Positions 1 to 10,822 of a DNA stretch of 64,000 nucleotides are shown in pieces. Positions within the stretch are counted from its first letter, which is position 1. Each line of letters opens with the position of its first letter. Location of the stretch: assembly GCF_958979055.1 (NCBI RefSeq), contig NC_084894.1:26669616-26733615 (forward strand), given 5' to 3'. Origin of the DNA: Alnus glutinosa. Taxonomy: Eukaryota; Streptophyta; Magnoliopsida; Fagales; Betulaceae. The position numbers and the translations under genes were made by a program. The notes under the pieces were generated by a model that was not told where the DNA came from, did no database searches, and saw only the letters and a list, made by a program, of their open reading frames with translations.

Positions 1-1142
1 TTCCTGTTGTCTTTTGAGCAATTCTTATGGCAGTTGGCGACGTTTTTATGTAGGCAATGATGCTGTGGTGCACTCAAATTCGGCTACTCCGAATTGACAG
101 TCCCGCCCGTTGTTAACTACTAAATAATTAAATTTAATTGATGTAATATAACAATGTCACGTGATCTGTTACGTCAGTTTGTAAAGATGGCGGCGGGCTT
201 ATGTTACAAGCTAGTTTTAGCATACATGAGATATTTATTGGTTGAATTAGGCGATCATGCTTATGGGTTTTGCATGTTAGCTAATTTGATTGACTTGAAG
301 CTTGTCTCTTGTGGTACCTTTCTTGTTGAGTTAAGACTAGATGTGAACCAGAAGCTTGCCTTTTGCATATTCTCTAGTCTTTGTCCCTTTTTATTATAGT
401 CTCCACTATTGTTGGCGGTGTTTTTGAAGTTAATGCTGATGGCCCTCCTATGTGTGCATTGATATGGTTCAAATTTCTTGTGGTTGCTTTATATACAATG
501 CATTTTTAAATTATGTGTTTGCAGAGTTTAGGTTCCTGATGAATCATGGGTTACTACTCCATGTCAGCCTATAATTACCTACAAGAATAACTTCTGTAAG
601 GATTTTGTATAAACTAAATCCTGTACCCTTTAATGAGAAAATGACACATCAACATGGTTTTCTTGTTCTGTTTTTGTTTTCTTGTTTCTCCACCTTCTCT
701 TATTAAGACGTATATATGTGAAGCTTATTTGCTATCCACGTTTTGTGTTCTTCAATTCAATTAACTGAGGGCGGTGGTCCCTTTCGTGAGGCGCCCAGTA
801 CACAGGAGGATAACAAATATGTGAAGCTTACTCGTGTAGCCATGTTTTGTTGTTCGCTGTACTTTTTTATTTTTGGGCAAGAGTACAAAAGAACAGAGAA
901 CATAGAACAAAAAGAAATCAACAAGGGGTCTTTTTTACCATCTAGCCTAATTGATAAACGAAGCATGGAGGAGGTGGGGATGCTTTCTGAGTAGGATCAG
1001 GAGGCGGTTCATTCATTTTGTCGCAGAAAAATCAGATTTAAATAAGCCCTCACCTCATTTATACATCAACTATGTTTTTCTTTTAAGAAAAAAATTGGAG
1101 AGCTGTTGTGCAAATATCTACCTAAATAAATAGGCAAATACT
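1..1142. other. Unannotated intergenic DNA
   Basis: AT-rich sequence with only short open frames (under about 85 codons), none resembling a protein family I know. No RNA gene or clear repeat boundary is visible. It could be the flank or untranslated part of a gene lying to the left of the window, but nothing in the sequence proves that. Confidence 0.4.
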
Positions 1143-2564
1143 TGTATGTTTTACTCGCAAGTGCACAAGATCAAAACAATAGTATAGCAGGCAAATACGA
1201 GATCATTCCCACGAGGATTGGTATAAATTGTATTTAAAGAGAAATTCCTAAAAGCGATATGTTGAATAAGACAGGATAAAAGATTGAATTAAAAATACTA
1301 TGAAGAAAAGGTAGGGCTTCGATATCCACCGTTAATCATACTCAAATAAGATTTGCAATATACACAATACTACAATCATAACATGATGCTTAATGCTTAC
1401 CAGCCACAAGGGAATGGTATCTTCTCCTAAAGCTATTGATTTCCCTAAACAACGAGTTAGGCATGGTATCTACTCTAACTCTTTTCTTCCTTGAAGGATT
1501 TAGCATGGTATCTACTAAGTTGTTCTTCAAGAAAGCATAAATCTATGGAAATCGGTAAACACACTCAGATTGAAATATGGTATCTATTCCAGTTGTCTTT
1601 ATGTTGATTAATCCAAGAACCTGTGTCGGGGTTCTTCCGTTACTCTATTATGCCCAGGACTCGGTCATCCAAATTGACATAAATAACAAATCCATACCAC
1701 AAAAATATGCTAGCTAAACATAAATATGCGAGGAATTTAAGAAACTAGAATTAATCAAGTTAAGCATCAATATATAAATTGTAGCAAGGCAAATTGAAAA
1801 ACTTAAAAAGACATGATTAGGGCTTCAATCGAGCCCTAACTAAAGTATTAGTTACAACTAATATAAACTAAAATTATATACATACAGAAAATAAATAAAG
1901 GAAGAAAATAAAAACTAGAAAGAACCTCCTTGATGTAGTCTTTGATTCTTTCTCAAAGCTTCTGTGTCTTTCTTCAAAGGCTAGAGTCCTATTTATAGGG
2001 ATTAGAGAAGCTTTAGAAGCTCTAGAATTCCTATTACAATTCTAAGTAGGTTTTCTAGTCCAAAAAGAATAATTACAAGTCTTCTCATTTTCTGAAATTT
2101 CTATCCAAGTAGGAAAAGGATTCCAAAATCCGTACAGATTTGCGGTCTTTTATTGCGGGGCGATTTTGGCATGGAAAACGTCCGAATTAGGAAAAACCTA
2201 TTTCTGACATACTTGTTGCCTTTCTTATTAGCTTTCCAACGCCACCAATTTTGTTGCAATCTAATACTTGAGACGAAAGTTATGATTAAATTACTGATAC
2301 ATGCTCATTCTGGATTCTTTCCAAAGATAACGAATTTTTGCCAACTTCTCTTTTCTTAAATTCAAAATTGATTTGGAGTTTGAATCTATCCAAAAGTGAG
2401 TTTGCTGACTTCACTATAATCTTGGAATTTGATTGGTTTTTCTTCTAAAACCTGAAAAATACAAGAAAACACAAAAACAACACAAAACATCAAATTATAA
2501 CAAAACTAAGAGCATAACATATGTAAATTAAGGGGCTTGAATGTGTAACATTCAGCACTTATCA
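1143..2564 (-). mobile_element. Solo-LTR-like block (minus orientation)
   Basis: Read on the minus strand, the block starts TGATAAGTGCTGAATG and ends GCGAGTAAAACATACA, so it has the TG...CA ends of a plant LTR. A canonical TATA box (CTATAAATAG on the minus strand) lies at about 1989-1998, where a U3/R border is expected. No gag or pol frame and no second copy is present, which suggests a solo LTR of about 1.4 kb. No matching 5-bp target-site duplication was found (AATACT before, AGAGC after), so the exact ends are uncertain. Confidence 0.5.
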
Positions 2565-2584
2565 AGAGCTCGTCTCTCCTTTTC

Positions 2585-3069
2585 TGTAACACACAGATTG
2601 CTGTTTTGGATTTTCAGGGATTTTGATGGAGAATTTAAAGAGAAATTGGGGATAAATTGCAATAGATATATTAATTAAACTGAGAAAACATAAGATTGGC
2701 ACAATTTGAGGTTGCTAGCCTCCGGAGATAATTCTCACAATTCCAAAAGCTAAGCTGCACAGTCCAGAATACGAGGCTTATATACTGTCTCTTTACAAAT
2801 ATCTCCCAACCCTACTTAAGACGATGCCACTTTAGGAAACCCAAAACGGCTAGCTTAGGAACTAAACGACAGACCTCTTTTTAATTAAAACGCACAGTAC
2901 CCTTCCAAAATGTACCGTTCAATCTACTTCCTACGCACCGTTTACTTCCTTCTAGAATACTCCAGCTGGACCTCACTTTCGAACTCAACACTTCCTTCAA
3001 CCACTCGCCTCTCTCCTCTTTCAAGCTTCAGACTTTACTCATTTTCTCTCTCTACGAATGGCTGTGACA
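2585..3069 (-). repeat. 3' LTR of the chromovirus
   Basis: The left copy of the 485-bp direct repeat, starting TGTAACACACAG and ending GGCTGTGACA. It is the 3' LTR because the element reads on the minus strand. It matches 7711-8196 with about 5 percent divergence by eye. Confidence 0.92.
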
Positions 3070-3072
3070 ATA

Positions 3073-3083
3073 CCCTCTCCCTC
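3073..3083 (-). other. Polypurine tract of the chromovirus
   Basis: On the minus strand the sequence GAGGGAGAGGG lies immediately inside the 3' LTR. This is the position and composition expected for the plus-strand primer in reverse transcription. Confidence 0.7.
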
Positions 3084-6000
3084 AAAACACCTTGCCCACA
3101 AGGTTTGGGTAGGCACCCCGGAAGTTGTTGAGTTCTCCCTAGGCTGCATCATCAACATCTTGGCCCTCCCAACGGACCAGCAATTCAATGATGGGCCGAT
3201 AATCCTTGGGTCTGGAGCGACGGTCAAGAATCTCGGCTAGCTCGGGGCGGAGGATGCTGTTGGAGTCAACCAGTGGTAGTTTGGGCAGAGGCGAGGTGGA
3301 AGATCCCAACTTGGGTTTAAGTTAGGATACATGGAAGACCGGGTGAATATGGGCGTCCTCCGGTAGATCCAGTTCATAAGCCACCTTGCCAACACGGCGG
3401 GTGATGCGGAAGGGGCCGTAGAAGTTAGGTGAGAGCTTCAAGGCACGGCGGTACGCCACCGTGGACTGTCTGTACGGCTAGAGGCGCAGGTACACCATTT
3501 GCTCTAGTTTAAATTCCCTCTCAGTATGCCATAGGTCAGCATATTTTTTCATTCTTTGCTAGGCATGCTGCATATTTTGCTTGAGGAGGGTGAGAATTTG
3601 CTCTCAGTTGCGAAGCACTTCATCCACCGCCTCCACTCGGGTAGGCCCGGAACATAGCTTAGAAGCCTAGGAGGGGGTACCCCATAAACTGCTTCATATG
3701 GGGTCATCCGAATGGCAGAGTGCCAAGTTGTGTTGTAAGAGTACTCAACCCAAGGCAACCAATAGGTCCATTGCTTAGGACTGTCCTGTGTGAAGCAGCG
3801 TAGGTAGGTCTCCAAGCACTTGTTCACAATCTCTGTTTGGCCATTTGTTTGCGGGTGGTAGCTAGTGCTGAGTTTGAGTGAGGTGCCCTGTAATCGGAAC
3901 AATTCGGCCCAGAAGGCACTAGTGAATATAGGGTCGCGGTCAGAGATGATGGATTGGGGCATTCCATGTAGCTTGAGGATATTTTGAATAAAGAGTTGGG
4001 CCACCTTAGCTAATGTGTAGGGGTGAGAGAGGGAAATGAAGTGGTTGTATTTGGAGAGTCGGTCCACCACCACCAGGATGACTGAGTGACCTTGGGAAAT
4101 GGGTAGTCCTTCGACAAAGTCTAAGGATATGTCTGTCCAGACCTGGTTCGAAATAGGAAGGGGTTGTAGTAACCGTCCCGGGAAGATGTTTTCACCCTTG
4201 TTCTGTTGGCATACATCACATTCCCTTATGAAGTTTTTGATATCTTTCCTCATGCCCTGCCAATAAAAATCCCGTTTAGCCCTTTATAATGTTTTGTCAT
4301 AGCTCGAGTGCTCTGCTGCTGGGTCACTGTGTACATAGAGTAACACCTGACCCTTAATTGTAGAGGAGCTTCCCAACAGGATTTTCTGCTTGTACAACAA
4401 AAGCCCATCTCTAAGAGAGAACTTGCGGGTATCGATGTCATTCTTGTGCCACCTTTCAATCAATTGTTGAAGTTCCCCATCCTCTAGATATTGTTGTTTA
4501 AGTTCATCAACCCAGCTGGCAGTAGGAATGGACAGTAAGGACAGGGTTATTTCTTCCTCCCAACCATTTTTCCTTGAGAGTGCATCAACCACTCTATTCT
4601 CAACCCCCTTCTTATACTCTACCACGAAATCATAACCCAATAGCTTCATGATCCATTTCTGCTGAAATGGGGTCCCGACTTTCTGCTCTAGTAAAAATTT
4701 AAGGCTTTGCTGGTCAGTTTTGACCACAAAGGGCTATCCCAGTAGGTATGGCCTCTACTTTTATGTCGCAGTTACAAGGGCAAACAATTCTTTCTCATAG
4801 GTTGACATGTGAAGTGCCTTTCCTTTGAGAGCTTTAGTAAGGAAGGCAATAGGTCTACTGCCCTACATTAGGACTGCCCCTATACGCACTCCACTCGCGT
4901 CACACTCTATGACGAAGGGTTGGGCAAAGTTAGGTAGGGCTAGGACCGGAGCTTGAGTCACTGCAGTTTTTAGAGCCAAGAAAGCCGCTTGAGAAGGTTC
5001 TGTCCAAGTAAAGGAGTTTTTCTTGAGCATGATTGTCAATGGGGCTGCGATCGACCCATATCCCCTTATGAATTTTCTGTAGTACCCTATCAAACCCAGA
5101 AAACCCCTCAAGGCTTTAATGGATTTAGGGTGTGGCCAGTCAACCATATCTTGAATCTTCTCGAGATCTACACATACCCTTTGAGCCGAGACCACATGAC
5201 CAAAATATTCTACTTCCAAGCATGCAAACTTACACTTAGACAACTTAGCAAATAATTGGTGTTGCCTTAAGAGGTCCAAGGCTGTCTTTAGATGAGTAAG
5301 ATGGGTTTCCATATTGGGGCTGTAGATCAATATATCATCAAAGAAAACGAGAATGAATTTCCGTAAAAAGGGCTGGAAAATGTGGTTCATAAGGCTCTGG
5401 AAAAGTGGAGGGGGCATTGGTTAGCCCAAAGGGCATAACCAATAACTCATAGTGTCCAACATGAGTTCAGAAGGCAGTCTTCGGTATGTTAGCCTCAACC
5501 ACTTGTATCTGGTGGTATCCGGACCTTAAGTCCAATTTAGAAAAAAAATTTTGCCCCCCATAACTCATCGACCACAAGAATTGGGAATTTATCCTTTACG
5601 GTTACCTTGTTTAAGGCTCAGAAGTCCATGCACATTCTCTATGTGCCATCTGCCTTCCACACTAGCAACACCGGAGAAGAAAAGGGGTTGTGGCTGGGTC
5701 GGATAACCCCTGAGTCCAGCAACTCTTGAACGATCCGCTCTATCTTCCTTTTGATAAAACGGATACCGGTAAGGTTGAACGGAAACCAGTTGTGCTCCAT
5801 CTTGAAGTGTGATCGAGTGGTCATGAGCCCGATGAGGGGGTAGTCCATTGGGCTCTTGGAAGATGTCTTGAAACTCTTGGAGCATGGCAGCCACTAGCCC
5901 AGGCAGTGGTGGCTGTTTGGAAACTAAAGTGGACTGGCTGTGCCCCAATGGTTCATTAGTAGGCTGGCCCAGTACTTGCAGTAGGAGGCCCTTTTTCTCA

Positions 6001-6449
6001 TGCTTAGAGAGCTTAAAGGAGTCCCCTCCTTCCCAACTTAACTTGACACCCTGCTTAAGCCCATGTAAGGTGCAGGTAACCCTCGTAAAAACAAACTCCA
6101 TTGTTAACTTGGTGAAATCCCACAAAACGGGGCCAAGAGTCCTGAGCCACTGAATACCCAATACAGCCTCACAGCCGGCCAAATGTAGAATAAAAAACTC
6201 AATTCGAAAGGTGAACCCTTGCATCCTAACCTCCACTTCCCTACTTTTTCCTGCGCTTGCAACCTCTTGCCTATTTGCAATTTTGACCTTGATTCCGTCC
6301 TGTCCAGTTGGCCAAATTCCCAGTGCAGAAGCCAATTTGGTATCCACAAAATTGTGGGTACTACCAGAATCAATTAGGATAACAGCTTTGTAAAATCGAA
6401 TAAGGCCCACTATCCTCAGTCTTAGGACTGGGAGACCCAGTGATAGCAT
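3082..6449 (-). pseudogene. Decayed gypsy pol (protease, RT, RNase H, integrase, chromodomain)
   Basis: The broken pol region can be followed domain by domain on the minus strand. Protease: LIDSGSTHNFVD near 6370, with the D-S-G active site. Reverse transcriptase: SGVIRPSHNPFSSPV near 5700 and the catalytic FFDDILIYS near 5330. RNase H tail: YDFVVEYKKG and DALSRK near 4580-4640. Integrase: 3549-4253, with the D, D and E of the catalytic triad in TDISLDF, ISDRDPIF and NGQTEIVN. Chromodomain: 3082-3240, with IIELLVRWEGQDVDDA followed by a TAG where a Trp codon is expected, and ending at a TGA next to the polypurine tract. Several frameshifts and stops separate these pieces, so no functional polyprotein is possible. 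The chromodomain places it among chromoviruses; the clade cannot be set by eye. Confidence 0.9.
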
Positions 6450-7680
6450 TCAATGAAATTTCGAGGAACTCCTCCAAAAAAAAATCCCCAGGGTCTTCAT
6501 CAGGCTGGGCTGTAGCCTTCGCTCCCTCGTCCTCCCCATTGTCAAATGCCTCGATGAGAAAAAGTTTTGGGACCTGGCATATGTGTCCCCTAGTCCACTT
6601 GGCATTGCACGAGTAGCATAACCCCTTACGTTGGTGGTCTTCCATCTAGGCCTGGGTGATCTTCTGGACCAGCACTGGGGCGCTGCTGGGATTGACGGGT
6701 TCGGCCTTGGCTTGGCCTCCTCCTTCAAGTGGAGGCAAGTATTGCTGCCAGGGTTGAAATGACAGATGGCTTTTAGTGGGAGTGAAGCTACTCCCCTTGG
6801 CCACTCCAACTGGGAGCTCAGTGGTCAAGCCTCGGTGAGACTAGGTCACTTGTAGAGATCTCCAGCTGGACCAAATTCCCTTAGTGACATTCATAATACA
6901 CTCTTCCTGAATCCGGGCAAGTGAGAATGCATCCACGAAGTTTTTAGGATTAAACATCCTGACCGGGAGGTGGATCTCCTCCTTCAACCCACCATGAAGC
7001 AGCTTAATTTGTGTGCTTCGGGAAGCCCATGGATTTTTAGGGCCAAGGTATCAAATCGATCCTTGTGTTCTTCCAGGGATCCATCCTGTTTCAAATTGGA
7101 AAGGGATTCCATAGGGTCTTCATACGCGCCTTTGCCAAACCTAATTTGTAGAGCCCGGACAAACTCCTCCCATGAACCCATATTGTTACTGGCCTTGAGC
7201 TCCTGGAACCACACCATAGCTCTCCCTTCCATGTGGAAAGAGGCAATGTTGAGGCGTTGAGGGTGGAGTGCCATAGTAATCCAAATACTGCTCAGCCTTG
7301 CAACTCCATGTCTTCGGGTCTTCGCCTTCAAAACCGAGAAACTCCCAACAAATCGTTTTAGGCTTAAGCCCGTCAGTGTTGTGCGGTCCCTCCTAGTGAA
7401 AATAGCCTCCCGCATGAAGCTGCCCGACCATGTGGTCCTGCTCGCGGTGTACTCCTCCAGCTCCACTGGAACCTGCATGACTGCTCAGTAGAGCCTACAT
7501 CATCTGTCTCATTTCCACCTGATTCCTGTGCAATGCCTCCTGTATATTCGCCTTATGCTCCGCCCTTAAATTAGCAAGGTTCGCTCTAGTGGCCATTTCT
7601 GCCTGGAGCTGAGTGACATGGTCTTTTAATTCACGCAACTGCTAGGCGTCCTCTGCCATGGTTGCAGAACGTGTTTTCAT
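6370..7680 (-). pseudogene. Decayed gypsy gag with zinc knuckle
   Basis: The probable start is the ATG at 7680 (MKTRSATMAED) just inside the primer-binding site. The coiled-coil-like N terminus is interrupted by TAG codons where CAG would be expected. A capsid-like stretch follows (about 6984-7478), then a nucleocapsid zinc knuckle near 6574-6624 with the spacing C-x2-C-x6-GH-x2-C (CYSCNAKWTRGHIC). Frame changes separate the capsid and knuckle parts. Gag forms the cytoplasmic particle that packages the element RNA; this copy cannot make a full one. Confidence 0.82.
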
Positions 7681-7695
7681 AGGCTAAGGATCAGT

Positions 7696-7707
7696 GCTCC
7701 GATACCA
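7696..7707 (-). other. Primer-binding site (initiator-tRNA-Met type)
   Basis: The minus strand reads TGGTATCGGAGC three bases inside the 5' LTR. It differs at one position from TGGTATCAGAGC, the complement of the plant initiator tRNA-Met 3' end. Confidence 0.85.
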
Positions 7708-7710
7708 ATT

Positions 7711-8196
7711 TGTAACACATAGATTGCTGTTTGGGATTTTTAGGGATTTTGATGGAGACTTTAGAGAGAAATTGGGGATAAATTGCAATAGATATATTAA
7801 TTAAACTGAGAAAACATAAGATTGGCACAATTCGAAGTTGCTAGCCTCCAGAGATAATTCTCACAATTCCAAAAGCTAAGCTGCACAGTCCAAAATACGA
7901 GACTTATATACTGTCTCTTTACAAATATCTCCTAACCCTACTCAAGACGACGCCACTTTAGGAAACCCAAAACGGCTAGCTTAGGAACTAAACGACAGAC
8001 CTCTTTTTAATTAAAACGCACAGTACCCTTCCAAAACGCACCGTTCAATCTGCTTCCCACGCACCGTTTTACTTCCTTCTAGAATACTCCAGCTAGACCT
8101 CACTTCCAAACTCAACACTTCCTTTAGCCACTCGTCTCTCTCCTCTTTCAAGCTTCAGACTTTACTCATTTTCTCTCTCTACGAATGGCTGTGACA
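7711..8196 (-). repeat. 5' LTR of the chromovirus
   Basis: The right copy of the LTR, starting TGTAACACATAG and ending GGCTGTGACA. It is the 5' LTR for the minus-strand element. Most differences from the other LTR are C/T or G/A, as expected of a methylated element. Confidence 0.92.
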
Positions 8197-8640
8197 ATTT
8201 CTCCTTCCTAGTGAGTTTCCCTTCCTCCTTTCCCGTCTTTCTTTGCTCAATGCCAACCAGGAGGCCACCTTCCTCCTCTTTCCCTTTCTTCCTCTTTTGT
8301 CAAGTTGGAAGCCAGATCTATTTAGCTTCGCTCCTCCATGCTGCCCATGCGCCACTCCACAACTTTCGTCAACACCACCCGCCCATGCGTGTACTCAGCA
8401 GTGTTGCCGCTTTCACCACTTCTTTTTTGTTCATGCATCATATCGTGGGTTTCTCCACTTCCATACTGGATTTCCGTAGTTAATGCTTTTCCAGCCAACT
8501 TCAGTGCCCCTTCCCTTGCTGTGGTGCTTCTCTTCGGTTGCTATAGTAGATGTTGTTTAGTTAGTCCTGCTTCAAGACCGCTTCAACTTGCCTCTTGTGC
8601 CAGCCAGTCTAATGGGCTGGACCATTTATTTGACCAATTC
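8197..8640. other. Pyrimidine-rich DNA without a recognisable gene
   Basis: CT-rich sequence that continues the pre-insertion flank of the chromovirus. All three plus frames stay open for 78-103 codons, which follows from the base composition; none resembles a known family. Confidence 0.4.
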
Positions 8641-8642
8641 TT

Positions 8643-8876
8643 AGGGTAAGTTTGGGTGTTCAAATTTTTTTATATTATATTTTACTATATTCAAAATTGT
8701 AAATACTGAGAGAATATATTTTTTGAAATTATGTTTGGATAATGTAAAAAGCCCGAGACAAAATTAGAAAAAGTTGGATAAAATATGAGTAGAATTTGAA
8801 TTATAAAAAACAACCCAAACATGTTTTTGAAAAATAATAAAATATAGTACGAATTTTGGTGACACCCAAACATTTA
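8643..8876. mobile_element. MITE-like AT-rich element
   Basis: An AT-rich block of about 235 bp. Its left end carries AAGTTTGGGTGTTCAAATT and its right end the near reverse complement (TTTGGTGACACCCAAAC). Short terminal inverted repeats and no coding capacity suggest a hAT-type MITE. No clear target-site duplication was found. Confidence 0.45.
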
Positions 8877-8959
8877 GTAGTTTTAAGTTTTATTACACTC
8901 CTTCCGGTTGTTTTGGGGCTTTTGTTGGGTTCCCCCTCCCCCCCTCCCCCACCCCCCCG

Positions 8960-9208
8960 TTTTTTTTTTTTTCTTTTTTTTTTTTTTTGATAACGAGGAA
9001 CCTCTCTAATGCATGGCCACTTCGTGTACCCACCCTTATCAGGTTAACTGCAGATCCATGTAAAGCGTCCCCTCTACACGGATCAGGTAATACTCCAACG
9101 ACGAGCTGGCCCCAATTAATTGTTTGCACTCAAGAGAATTCGAACTTTTGACATCATAGGACTATCACAAAAAGCAATGCCCTTACCACTTGAACCAATC
9201 TCCCGAGT
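8960..9208 (-). mobile_element. tRNA-derived SINE (minus strand)
   Basis: On the minus strand the block begins ACTCGGGAGATTGG and has RNA polymerase III promoter motifs: a box A-like TGGTTCAAGTGG at 9186-9197 and a box B-like AGTTCGAATTC at 9136-9146. It ends in an A-rich tail, visible as the T tract at 8960-8988 on the plus strand. Length (about 250 bp), the A/B spacing of about 40 bp and the tail all fit a plant SINE. The 3' body end is CTCGTTATC before the A tail. I saw no convincing target-site duplication. Confidence 0.75.
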
Positions 9209-9640
9209 TTAAAATATGTTGGGTTTGCCTCCTTTGTATTTTATTTTATGTAATCTTTCCCTTCCCTTTTCCTTTTGAATTGATTAGAAATTTTTATTTT
9301 TATTTTTTATTTTTATTTTTAAAAAAAAGGGAAGGTGGGGTTGTGGGGGTTAACATAGTGCATATGTTGTGAGTTGGGATCAACAGATATATATACACAA
9401 TTGATTATTTTAGCCTTAGATCCCAATTAAGTTAATAAAAGGGCAATTGGATTCAAATTTTATTAATAAGAATTGGTTATTCATAAAGAACCATTCACAT
9501 GTTGCACAATTTGTAAGCTATGTCGAGTCTATTGGTGACCCTGATATAGGTTGAGTTGTAGAATGCGTGCTCCAATTTACGTTGAATAGCTTATATGGGA
9601 AAACAAGAAAATATATGCAAGAAGTGAAATTTTGCTGAAG
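9209..9640. other. AT-rich intergenic DNA
   Basis: T/A-rich low-complexity sequence, including a TTTTTATTTTTA-type stretch near 9295-9320. No gene or element boundary is seen. Confidence 0.4.
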
Positions 9641-10059
9641 ATGGGTGCTGCCCGGAAGTCCGCCAGACCTGGTCAGCATGACCAGCTTGCCTTGCCGGAG
9701 CGTGACTGCTCTTCAGGTCTTCAGCAGGTGCGGATGGTTAGATACTCCCGGAAGCATAAGGGGCCCAAATTGATGCGGTGCACCCTCAAGAGGCGAGGCA
9801 TTTGAAGCCAGTGGTTTTGGTTCTAGTCGGGGCGTGTTGTTTTTGTTGTTTTAGTTTCTGAGTTTTGTGGGCTGGTTTTGTTGGGGTTTCATTGGGTTTT
9901 TGTGGGCTGCTTCTTGGGTGTTCCTTTTGGTGGCCTTGTTGTTTTTCTTTGTCGGTTAGCTTTGGTTGTTTCTTTGTATTCCCCTTGTGTACTTAAAGGG
10001 TGCCTTACGTTTTTATTTTAATAAAACTTTCATTACTTATCAAAAAAAAAAAAAAAAAA
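9641..10059 (+). mobile_element. 5'-truncated LINE 3' end
   Basis: The block ends in a 3'-UTR typical of plant L1-type LINEs (CCTTGTGTACTTAAAGGG, then AATAAAACTTTCATTAC and TTATC), followed by a pure A tail of about 20 bases at 10039-10059. Only the non-coding 3' part is present. The 5' limit is an estimate and no target-site duplication was identified. Confidence 0.6.
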
Positions 10060-10822
10060 AAATTCTCCAATCTCTCTATTTGTCTTTCAGCTGAATAATT
10101 TAAAACCACTTTTTGAATGAAATTCAACAGAAAGGTTCTCAAGTGTCCTAGGTTGCAGACCAATATGTTAAATTTTCAACAAGGAAAAGTTAGGACAAAT
10201 AAAACAATCTGAAGAGAAGCATAAAAGATTTTTATTTCTTGACTTCTTTTTTAATCTATAGTAAGAATTGAATTAAATGTCTTCAACTACAACTTTTATT
10301 ACAAATCCCTTACAAACTGACATTACACTTGCCATGGCAATCCATGTGGCACTAGGGTTTCCACTCTGCCTCCTTGGCTCGTCTCTTATTTCGCTGCCTC
10401 CACATTGATGACACCAACTATCTCGTCTCTTCCTCTTCGTTTAGGCACCATTTTCAGCTTGGTCATGGGTCTCTAGCCGTAGTCTCTGAACATTGAGACC
10501 CACGGCCTAGCTGTGGATCTTGGAGAAGTGGCTGTGTAGTTGAATCTGGGGCTAGCGTGGTTGACGTGATAAGTGTCATGTGGACTGTCTTGTTAATTTG
10601 TAAGAGGTTTATACTTAAGTTGTAATAGCCCTATCATTTTCCTTTGTGTTAGGATAGAGTTAGTAACCTAAAAGAACTTGAATTTGCAAGATCTAGAATG
10701 GTCGTTTCTCTTATTCCAACTAGAGAAAATAACATGCATTCTTATTGGGTCAGTTTGTCAAAAAAAAATTGTCATACAGGGAAAAAGTGCTAATGTTCTT
10801 CTAGGCAGGGAATGAGTACCTG
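10060..10822. other. Intergenic DNA downstream of the PPR gene
   Basis: No protein family, RNA gene or repeat was recognised. As the PPR gene is on the minus strand, its 3' untranslated region and poly(A) site should lie in the right-hand part of this stretch. Confidence 0.4.

Larger units (their letters stand above)
2585..8196 (-). mobile_element. Ty3/gypsy chromovirus retrotransposon, full-length but decayed
   Basis: The element is bounded by two direct LTRs of 485 and 486 bp, each TGTAACAC...GCTGTGACA. It reads on the minus strand: the primer-binding site lies inside the right LTR, the polypurine tract inside the left one. Domain order on the minus strand is gag, zinc knuckle, protease, reverse transcriptase, RNase H, integrase, chromodomain, which is the Ty3/gypsy order with the C-terminal chromodomain of chromoviruses. 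The flanking bases CTTTC (left) and ATTTC (right) look like a 5-bp target-site duplication with one mismatch. The LTRs differ at roughly two dozen positions by eye, mostly transitions, so the insertion is fairly old. Stops and frameshifts make it non-autonomous now. Confidence 0.93.

Noticed and set aside
8211..8649. Overlapping open frames of 78-103 codons on the plus strand
   Set aside because: Open in three frames because of CT-rich composition. No family similarity.
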